Positions 48,948 to 55,986 of a stretch of DNA of 64,000 bases are shown here, in pieces. Both the position numbers and the translations under genes were made by a program. The stretch's first letter is position 1. Each line of letters begins with the position of its first letter. The notes under the pieces are model-generated. The model saw only the letters and a program-made list of their open reading frames with translations, did no database searches and was not told the origin of the DNA. Origin of the DNA: CAVPDA01 sp963702495 (GTDB lineage Bacteria > Pseudomonadota > Gammaproteobacteria > Burkholderiales > Rhodocyclaceae); the NCBI GenBank assembly GCA_963702495.1, contig CAVPDA010000006.1:41791-105790 (forward strand), read 5' to 3'.

Positions 48948-51176
48948 ATGCAGATCCCTCGCCCCTTCATCCCGGCAACTGCGCACTTGCCGGAGCTCAC
49001 GTTGCGGGCGCTCCTGATGGGCGTCGTGCTCGGCGTCATCTTCGGCGCCTCGTCCTTGTACCTGGTCCTGAAAGTCGGCCTGACGGTCAGCGCATCGATC
49101 CCGGTCGCAGTCATCGCCGTCACCCTGTTTCGACTGGGCCACAAGATCGGCGGACGGGATTCGACCATTCTGGAAAACAACATCGTGCAGACCGCGGGTT
49201 CCGCCGGGGAATCCATCGCCTTCGGTCTGGGCGTCACCATGCCGGCCATTCTGATCCTCGGCTTCGACCTCGAGATCACGCGCGTCATGCTGGTCGCAGT
49301 GCTGGGCAGCCTCCTCGGCATTCTGATGATGATTCCACTGCGCCGCAGCATGATCGTGGCGCAGCACGGCGAGCTCAAGTATCCGGAGGGAACGGCCTGC
49401 GCGGAAGTGCTCAAGGCGGCTGCCTCGGACGAGTCCCGCGCCGCTGCCGGCGAGCCGCGGGTCGCCCGCGGTGCGGGATTCGATGCCGGCAGCCGCGCCG
49501 CGACGATCTTCACCGGATTCGGTATCGGCCTCGTGTACAAGGTGGTCAATATTGCGCTCAAGGGCTGGAAGGATGTACCGGGAACGACTTTCGGCGCCGC
49601 CTACCCGGGCGGGTCGGTTGCCGCGGAAGTCTCGCCCGAACTCCTGGGGGTCGGATACATCATCGGGCCGCGCATCGCATCCGTCATGTGCGCCGGCGGC
49701 GTGCTCGCCTACCTGGTTCTGATCCCGCTCATCAGGTTCTTCGGCGACGCCCTGCCCGCGCCGCTGACGCCTGGCAACCAACTCATCAACGAAATGAGCC
49801 CGAACCAGATTCGCGGCGCCTATGTCCTCTACATTGGCGCCGGCGCAGTGGCCGCCGGCGGTGTCGTCAGCATGTTGCGGGCATTGCCGACCATCTGGCG
49901 CAGCCTGCTGGAAGGCCTGCGCGGCCTCGGCGGCAAGGGCGCTCCCCAGCTTCTTCGCACGGAGCAGGACATTCCCATGAAATGGGTGCTCGTGGGCGCG
50001 CTCGCCATCATCGCTGCCGTTACGCTTGCTGCGCCGTTGAACATGAACGTCCTGGGGGCAATGCTGATTCTGGTCTTCGGCTTTCTGTTCTCGACGGTTT
50101 CGTCGCGCCTGACGGGCGAGATCGGGTCCTCGTCCAACCCAATCTCGGGCATGACCGTCGCCACACTGCTGCTGACCTGCCTCATCTTCCTGCTCGTCGG
50201 CTGGACCGGCGGACCGCATTACGTCACTGCCCTGTCGGTGGGCGCCATCGTCTGCATTGCGTCGAGCAACGCCGGCGCGACTTCGCAAGACCTGAAGACC
50301 GGATTCCTCGTCGGCGCAACGCCGAAGCTGCAACAGTACGCCATCCTCGCCGGCGCCCTGATCTCAGCCCTGGCGCTGGGACCGGTGTTGCTGAAGCTGA
50401 ATGAGGCCGCGACGGTTTACGTGCCGATCGCCCGGGTCGCGCCCGGCCTGTCGGCCGATCCAGCCACACTGGGGAGCATCGAAGCGCTGCAGGGACCGCA
50501 AGCGGCGCAGGACGCGAAGAACTATCGCGTCTGGCACAAGACAGACCACGCCGGCGGCCCGGCCGGCAAGTACCTGGTGGACGCCGACGGCAGCGCTGTC
50601 TATCTGGTCGATCCGGGCATCAACGGCACGCACACGACGAGGCCCGACGGCACCGAAGTGCGCAAGTACGACGCGCCCAAGGCGGTGCTCATGTCCTACA
50701 TCATCAAGGGCGTCCTCGACCGTGACCTGCCGTGGGGGCTGGTGCTGTTCGGCGTCATGATCGCACTGGTGCTGGAAATGGCGGGAATTCCATCGCTGCC
50801 CTTCGCGGTCGGCGTCTATCTGCCGCTCTCCTCCTCCGCGCCGATCTTCGTTGGCGGCCTGGCGCGCCGCTTCGTCGATCATCGGAACAACCAGTTGCCT
50901 CGCTTCGCAGACTTGACCGAAGAGGAACGCAACGCAGCCAACGACAGCCGGCCGGGTATCCTCCTCGCGTCCGGCTATATCGCGGGCGGCGCCCTCGCAG
51001 GAATCGTTATCGCCTTCAGCGCGGGCATCCTGACCGATCTTGACAAGGCGGTAGGCGAATGGGCGAGCGAACACAATCCGTTCCTTGCCGGCCCCAATGC
51101 AGACCTGCTGTCCCTGATACCTTTTGCGGCGCTTGTTGGCCTGCTCTTCTGGGTGGGGCGTGAACGCAGCCGCTAA
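48948..51176 (+). CDS. OPT-family oligopeptide transporter
   Basis: 742 residues from the ATG at 48948 (AGGAAGG upstream). Many helices; early signatures VVLGVIFGASSLYLVLKVGL, ENNIVQTAGSAGESIAFG and KYPEGTACAEVLKA are diagnostic of the bacterial OPT group. A hydrophilic insert of about 60 residues at 520-580 (VWHKTDHAGGPAGKYLVDAD) lies between helices near the C-terminal third, a feature of some proteobacterial members. It is proton-coupled uptake of peptides or peptide-metal complexes at the inner membrane. It is monocistronic. Confidence 0.93.
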   Translation: MQIPRPFIPATAHLPELTLRALLMGVVLGVIFGASSLYLVLKVGLTVSASIPVAVIAVTLFRLGHKIGGRDSTILENNIVQTAGSAGESIAFGLGVTMPAILILGFDLEITRVMLVAVLGSLLGILMMIPLRRSMIVAQHGELKYPEGTACAEVLKAAASDESRAAAGEPRVARGAGFDAGSRAATIFTGFGIGLVYKVVNIALKGWKDVPGTTFGAAYPGGSVAAEVSPELLGVGYIIGPRIASVMCAGGVLAYLVLIPLIRFFGDALPAPLTPGNQLINEMSPNQIRGAYVLYIGAGAVAAGGVVSMLRALPTIWRSLLEGLRGLGGKGAPQLLRTEQDIPMKWVLVGALAIIAAVTLAAPLNMNVLGAMLILVFGFLFSTVSSRLTGEIGSSSNPISGMTVATLLLTCLIFLLVGWTGGPHYVTALSVGAIVCIASSNAGATSQDLKTGFLVGATPKLQQYAILAGALISALALGPVLLKLNEAATVYVPIARVAPGLSADPATLGSIEALQGPQAAQDAKNYRVWHKTDHAGGPAGKYLVDADGSAVYLVDPGINGTHTTRPDGTEVRKYDAPKAVLMSYIIKGVLDRDLPWGLVLFGVMIALVLEMAGIPSLPFAVGVYLPLSSSAPIFVGGLARRFVDHRNNQLPRFADLTEEERNAANDSRPGILLASGYIAGGALAGIVIAFSAGILTDLDKAVGEWASEHNPFLAGPNADLLSLIPFAALVGLLFWVGRERSR

Positions 51177-51284
51177 CCCGAACTGCGACGAGGGCCGCTG
51201 TCGGGTCGGTTGCCCGGCCCGGAGTCCGACTGGAAAGCACCCGCCTCACATCCGATGTCGGGCATCACCGTCTCGAGCTCGAAT

Positions 51285-51677
51285 TCACTGCACAAGGCGT
51301 GCATAGCTGACCGTCAGCATTTCCCATTGATGACCGTCTGGTTCGTTCCAGTAGACGATGCTGCCGCCGTGCTGCGTGTCGATTTGGAAGTCGACGGGCC
51401 CATGAACGTTGCTTCGGTAAGGTATTCCCGCCGCCTTGATTCGCTCAAGGATGATATTGAAGTCGTCCTGACTCACTCGAAAGCAGTAGTGAATCATGGG
51501 AAAAGGGTCGGTCCATTCATCAAAGTCGATGGTCAATCCATCGTTCACATATACGGCGGCGAACGGTCCTACACCCGATTCCGACCAACGAACCCCAAGT
51601 AGTTCGGCCAACAGCTTCGCCGAAGCCGCTTTGTTGCGGGACGGCACCATGAGGTGATCAAGGTGAACGGTCATCAT
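51285..51677 (-). CDS. VOC (glyoxalase/dioxygenase superfamily) protein
   Basis: 130 residues from MMTVHLDHLMVPSRN at 51677. The paired beta-alpha-beta3 units show LDHLMVPSRNKAASAKLLAE and HYCFRVSQDDFNIILERIKA, with potential metal ligands His (HLDH), Glu/Asp and the C-terminal DGHQWEMLTV. The exact reaction cannot be told; many members are annotated as glyoxalases. It overlaps the 3' end of the AHSA1 gene by 20 bases and is probably co-expressed with it. Confidence 0.88.
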   Translation of the reverse strand: MMTVHLDHLMVPSRNKAASAKLLAELLGVRWSESGVGPFAAVYVNDGLTIDFDEWTDPFPMIHYCFRVSQDDFNIILERIKAAGIPYRSNVHGPVDFQIDTQHGGSIVYWNEPDGHQWEMLTVSYARLVQ

Positions 51678-52179
51678 GGTCTCCTGTTCTTGAAGGGGCT
51701 GGAGTCGGGTCGCGCGTGTTCCAGCCCGCCTCGACGAGCGCTGCGAGCTTATCGAGCGCCTCCCGCCAGCCGGCTTCGTTGTCGGCGGTCGGCAGGCCGC
51801 GCGGCAGCCCGTCGTGCACCGCGAGGACATCGGTGCCGCCGTCTGCATCGGCGAGCGAGATCGTGATCGTCATTTCCCCGCGCAGCGCGGGATCCGTCGT
51901 CTCGAACTTGGCCACTTCGACCACCCGCTCATTCTTCACGAGGCTCACGAAGCGTCCGTGGTACGTGTCGGTGTGCGCGGTCGTCTTGCCGGTCCCGGCC
52001 GGCGCGTCGTAGGTGAGCGAGATTCGAAACGAGCCACCGTCGCGGGCATCGAACGCATGCACGTGGCTGGTCATGCCGGCCGGCACCATCCACGTCGCGA
52101 CCGCGCGCGCATCGAGAAGCGCGCGATAGACGATCGCGCGTAGCGCGTTCACGCGGCGACTGATCCGGGTCGAACTCAC
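51658..52179 (-). CDS. SRPBCC/AHSA1 (activator of Hsp90 ATPase-like) domain protein
   Basis: 173 residues from a GTG at 52179. It opens with RRVNALRAIVYRALLDARAV and then ATWMVPAGMTSHVHAFDARD, the AHSA1 pattern (A-x-x-x-W-x3-P/G), followed by GGSFRISLTYDAP and VVEVAKFETTDPALRGEMTI. The bet v 1-like fold binds hydrophobic ligands; in bacteria the role is generally unknown. A C-terminal extension of about 20 residues is rich in T and P. It leads a two-gene unit with the VOC protein. Confidence 0.88.
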   Translation of the reverse strand: MSSTRISRRVNALRAIVYRALLDARAVATWMVPAGMTSHVHAFDARDGGSFRISLTYDAPAGTGKTTAHTDTYHGRFVSLVKNERVVEVAKFETTDPALRGEMTITISLADADGGTDVLAVHDGLPRGLPTADNEAGWREALDKLAALVEAGWNTRDPTPAPSRTGDHDDRSP

Positions 52180-52253
52180 TCCCGAACTCTAGCATTTACG
52201 ACAAGACGATCTTGCTGACTATCCGAGATGCGCCGCTTGTGACTGTACTGTCA

Positions 52254-53261
52254 TCAACGTTGAGCTTGCCGTCTGCGCCAATCCCCCGGCGGCAAGCCGA
52301 AGTGACGCTTGAAGGCGCGGCTGAAGGCTGCCTCCGACTCGTAGCAGGTCCGGTCAGCGATCGCTTTTATGGGTAAGTCGCTGGACTTCAGATGCTGCGC
52401 AGCAAGCTGCAGGCGCCAACGCGCCAGGTACTGCATCGGCGGTTGATCGAGGAAGTGCTTGAAGCGCTCTGCCAACACGGTGCGCGACACTCCCACCTGG
52501 CGCGCCAGGCTCGCCACGCTCCAGTCGTGAAGTGGCGCCCCGTGCAGGCACTTCAAGGCCGCCCCGATTGCGGGGTCGTTGAAAGCCGCGAACCAGCCGA
52601 CCTCGTCCGCCGACAGGCCCTGCATGTACTTGCGCAAAATCTCCACGAACATCAGTTCGGCCAGGCGCGGCAGCATGCAGCGCGAGCCGGGAACGGGCCT
52701 GGTGGCCTCGGAGACCGTGTGGCGGATCGTGCTGGACAGCCAGTCGTCGGCCCGAGCTTGTTCCGAGCTGACGCGCAGCAAGGCCGGCAGATGGCGCAGG
52801 ATGGGATGGAACAGCAACTCGTCGCACTGCAGAAAGCCGCAGATGATGCTGCTGTTGGCGCCCATGCCACCATGGGCGACAACCAGCATGTCGCTCCACG
52901 GTGGCCGCGGCAGCAACTGACCCACCTGCACCGGGGCGGCGGCCTCGCGTCCGCCCAGGCGGTGGCTGTCGCCATAGGGGAGCAGCACGGCATCCCCTTC
53001 ACGTAGCCAGACCGGCGCACGCTCGGACATCTCCAGCCAGCAGCCTCCGGTGGCGACGACATGAAAGGGGATGATGTGTTCGGTGTGGAACGGCAGCACC
53101 CGGGCAAGCTGGCGGGAATCGGGGGTAACGACGGACCAGGGTTCGCGAAACTCGGCGCGGAACAGCACCGTGCCGGCAAGGTGCATGCTGCCCAGCAGAT
53201 CCGACAGCAGATCAGCCGAGGCGGGCGGCGTTTCGGACAAGACTTGCGGTGTTTCGGTCAT
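52254..53261 (-). CDS. AraC-family transcriptional regulator with N-terminal cupin
   Basis: 335 residues from the ATG at 53261; GGGAGG lies before it, so the upstream ATG at 53282 is less likely. The N-terminal half is the Cupin_6 ligand domain (VVATGGCWLEMSERAPVWL, GDAVLLPYGDSHRLGG). The C-terminal has two helix-turn-helix units (DWSVASLARQVGVSRTVLAE and the IADRTCYESEAAFSRAFKR signature). It is transcribed divergently from the DsrE and membrane-protein genes, which it probably controls through the 62-base gap. Confidence 0.92.
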   Translation of the reverse strand: MTETPQVLSETPPASADLLSDLLGSMHLAGTVLFRAEFREPWSVVTPDSRQLARVLPFHTEHIIPFHVVATGGCWLEMSERAPVWLREGDAVLLPYGDSHRLGGREAAAPVQVGQLLPRPPWSDMLVVAHGGMGANSSIICGFLQCDELLFHPILRHLPALLRVSSEQARADDWLSSTIRHTVSEATRPVPGSRCMLPRLAELMFVEILRKYMQGLSADEVGWFAAFNDPAIGAALKCLHGAPLHDWSVASLARQVGVSRTVLAERFKHFLDQPPMQYLARWRLQLAAQHLKSSDLPIKAIADRTCYESEAAFSRAFKRHFGLPPGDWRRRQAQR

Positions 53262-53323
53262 GGCCTCCCGTCCATTAACCATCTACGCTGATCTTAGCAA
53301 AGCTGAAAGCGGGAAGGACGATC

Positions 53324-53707
53324 ATGAATACGGAAGGGATGGACGCGGAAGCACGCGATCTGGTGGTCGTGATCACGCACGGCATCGACCACGAATTGTC
53401 ATCCGCTGGACTCACCATCGCGCTCGGCGGGCTGACTGCCGGCCTGAAGGTCTCGATCTTTCTCACCAGCGCCGGCGTCGATATCGTGCGGCGCGGCGCG
53501 TCCGACCTGACGCAGGTCAAACCTCTCGAACCGCTGGTGGACATGCTGCGCGATTTTCTGGCCCGGGGTGGAACATTGTGGGCCTGCACCCCCTGTGTGA
53601 AAAGCCGCGGGTACGTTCAGGAGAACCTGTTGGATGGCGTCATCATCACCGGGGCGAGCGTCATGCACGAGAAGATCAAGCGCGGCGCCGCGACACTGAG
53701 TTTCTGA
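53324..53707 (+). CDS. DsrE-family protein
   Basis: 127 residues. DLVVVITHGIDHELSSAGLT, LGGLTAGLKVSIFLTSAGVD and LWACTPCVKSRGY give the DsrE/DsrF-like fold, with a CTPC pair where family members often carry a functional Cys. It may bind or transfer sulfane sulfur or serve as a small redox-sensing protein. It starts 42 bases from the divergent AraC gene's outer ATG and is followed 18 bases later by a membrane protein gene. Confidence 0.85.
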   Translation: MNTEGMDAEARDLVVVITHGIDHELSSAGLTIALGGLTAGLKVSIFLTSAGVDIVRRGASDLTQVKPLEPLVDMLRDFLARGGTLWACTPCVKSRGYVQENLLDGVIITGASVMHEKIKRGAATLSF

Positions 53708-53725
53708 GCCAGGAAAGGGACGGAC

Positions 53726-54166
53726 ATGATTCTCTACAGGGAAGTGAGCTGGTGGTACTGGGCGGTCACATCGGTGCTGCTCATCATCGGGCTGGCCGGA
53801 CGGTTCGAGGCCTTCCTGCTGGCTACTGCGCTGAGCGCCGTACAGGTGGTTCATTTCCGACTGCGCGAAGGCAGCTTCACGGCGTTTCCGGTTCAGGTGC
53901 GCGTGGCCTATACCGCCATGCTTCTGCTGGCCTCGTGGGAACCGATGAACCTGCTGTTCTGGGTGCCGGCTATCGGCACACCCGCGCAAGTCCTGTTCGG
54001 CTACTGCACCCTGGCCCGCTGTCTGACTCTGCTTCCCTGGAACCGGCGCGGGCCCTTGTCCTGGCGTCTGGTCTGGCGAACCTTCTCGGCGCCGCCGGTG
54101 AAGGGCAACATTCTCCAGGGTCTGCCGGCGACGACCTATGCGGCGGCCGAGGAGTCCGGCCGGTAG
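53726..54166 (+). CDS. hypothetical integral membrane protein
   Basis: 146 residues from the ATG at 53726 after AGGAAAGGGA. There are three or four hydrophobic spans (YWAVTSVLLIIGLAGRFEAF, LLATALSAVQVVHFRL, AYTAMLLLASWEPMNLLFWV). There are no catalytic motifs. It probably forms an operon with the DsrE gene under control of the AraC regulator. I do not recognise its family. Confidence 0.7.
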   Translation: MILYREVSWWYWAVTSVLLIIGLAGRFEAFLLATALSAVQVVHFRLREGSFTAFPVQVRVAYTAMLLLASWEPMNLLFWVPAIGTPAQVLFGYCTLARCLTLLPWNRRGPLSWRLVWRTFSAPPVKGNILQGLPATTYAAAEESGR

Positions 54167-54289
54167 CACCGTGACGTGCGCTTCAGGGAGCGCTGCCACG
54201 AGCCTGCCCACTCCACGTGCATTTGCGGAGTCACCCCGCACTGGTTCGTGATGACGCATGGGCGCAGGAGACCTCGTCCAATTCGATTT

Positions 54290-54350
54290 CTCATCCCCAT
54301 CTGCTTGACATGTCTCGTCGCTCGCTGCGCAGCGCCTTGCGCTCGGCGCT
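54290..54350. repeat. partial copy of the 41896-42028 repeat core, opposite strand
   Basis: The reverse complement reads GAGCGCAAGGCGC..GCGCAGCGA..CGACGAGACATGTCAA..AGAT, aligning with the core at about 41915-41970. The terminal inverted repeats of the other copy are not seen here, so this is a fragment or a diverged relative. Confidence 0.45.
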
Positions 54351-54406
54351 GCACGGTATGCCTGTCAGTGGTTCGGCGCAGCACGCGCCGCCGCGGCAGG
54401 TTCCGA

Positions 54407-54665
54407 TCACGTAGCTTGGAACACGGTGACGACCGTATTCTTGAGTTGCGCCTGGTTGTTGGCGAGTTCCGCCCGCATGCTCTGAAGAACCTTGATGCCG
54501 GGGTCGCCTTTCAGGGCTTCGACGGTGCTCTCCCTCCCTGCCTTGGGCAAGTCGCGGCTTTCCTTGTTGCTGCTGGCTATCCGCTCCTCGAACGCTGCGG
54601 GATCCTCAACTGTCGGCGCCGGCGGCAACACCCAGTTGAGCACGCAAACAACAGCTTCCAGCATG
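54407..54665 (-). CDS. hypothetical small helical protein
   Basis: About 85 residues from the ATG at 54665. The composition (VEDPAAFEERIASSNKESRD, then RAELANNQAQLKNTVVTVFQ) suggests a charged, helical protein with few hydrophobic residues after the first 15. No family is recognised. The frame has GC-bias compatible with coding. It lies downstream of the IS66-split DUF4129 gene on the same strand. Confidence 0.4.
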
Positions 54666-54871
54666 CAGTTGTTTGGAGTGGGAGTCGCGAGCGTCGTGCC
54701 AAGGCATTGCAAAGCTGCCGGTGGCGAGCGCGCTCCTGAGGGATGAGCCATGTAACCGCAATGGCCGAAGAGGCGCCGGACTGCTTGGCGGCGCGGGCGA
54801 CAGCACTGCCTTCGTTGGCAGCCGTTCGGCGCGCTGGCGCTCGAATGACCCAGTGGTTCGCCCCGAGACGC

Positions 54872-54919
54872 TCACGACCTCCCGGGGCCTGCTGTCGGAC
54901 CCGCAATTCTCAAGCCGCG
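54872..54919 (-). pseudogene. original 3' end of the DUF4129-domain gene, separated by the IS66 element
   Basis: Joining 54919 to 59158 without the element restores the frame of the gene at 59155-60642. It would continue after MFRGL with RIAGPTAGPGRS and stop at 54872. The 8-bp duplication AAGCCGCG at 54912-54919 marks the insertion site. The lost tail is only about 12 residues. Confidence 0.7.
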
Positions 54920-54956
54920 GTAACTACTCAGGTGCCCTTGCTGGATCAACCGAAGC

Positions 54957-55986
54957 TCAAGCGAATCGGGGCTGAGGCGGTTGGCCCTGGAAAGTCAAGG
55001 TCAGGGCATGGAAGAGATTGGCACCCTGCTTGTGGAGGGTGGCGAGATAGGAGCGAATGGTGCAGAAGGTTTCGAGGCCAGCCGGGGTGCGGAAGCCGCC
55101 GGAGATCTTCTGCTTGACCTTGGGCATACGCACGTCCTGTTCGGCGGTATTGTTGGAGAAGGGAACGTTGTGATCGGCCATGAAACGCCAGACATCGTTG
55201 ACATGAGTTCGCAATCGGTCGATCAGATTGAGCGCCTTGTTTTGCTTGGTGCGGCCGCGCTTGCCGGAGGGCGGAGCGCGCGGATTGACGGCGGCGCCCT
55301 CGGCAAGAATGGTCTCGTAGGCGGATCGGTAGTGTGCGCTGCGCTCAGCGGGCAGCGCTGCGCCAGCGCCCGCGACTTCGTGGCAGGCGCCCACCAACAG
55401 ATCAATCAGACGCTTGGCCCAGGCCTGCTTCATTTCCTCGAAGACATAGGTCAGTTCGCGCAGGTGATGGGCGTTGCACAGCGCATGGGTGCAGGCCAGA
55501 TCGCGATACGGTTTCCAGCCATCGTGAACCAACGTGCCAGCAAACACGGCCAGAATCCCGAAGGCATCAAAGGCCTTCTTGCCCCGGTTGATGTGACTGC
55601 CGATCCAGGTCATCGAGTGGGTGGCGAGGACATGCAGCCAGAACAGTTTGCCGGCTACGCGCATTCCGGTTTCATCGGCGTGGGCAACGGGCACGGTTTT
55701 CAGGGCATCGCCCATGGCGGCCACCGTCGGCGCGATCAGCGCTGCGGCTTGCGCGTGGATCGCCAGTACCGTGGCATCGGACAGCGGCAAGCCGAACAGA
55801 TCGCCCGTCAGGGCGCCGGTACGCGCCACCGGCAGCATGTGGTGGTGCGTCAGATGAACCACGGCCGCCTTGATCCGCGGCCCGTACTGGACCGGCGCCG
55901 CAACCTCGGCAGGGAACTCGCCTCGATGCACCTTACCGCAAGTGCAACGCACTTCAAGCCGTTGGTGCTCGGTCACCTCATGGCGC
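54957..55986 (-). pseudogene. IS66-family transposase, C-terminal piece
   Basis: This piece starts RRHEVTEHQRLEVRCTCGKV at the IS4 junction, with zinc-finger cysteines, and contains the catalytic core: VAHADETGMRVAGKLFWLHV (first D), DGWKPYRDL (second D), CNAHHLREL, and SNNTAEQDVRMPKVKQKISG (catalytic E). It ends at 54957. The N-terminal piece is at 58701-59091, displaced by the IS4 insertion, so no whole transposase can be made. Confidence 0.9.
55979..55986. repeat. 8-bp target-site duplication of the IS4-family element (left)
   Basis: CATGGCGC at the left border, repeated exactly at 58701-58708. Confidence 0.88.
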
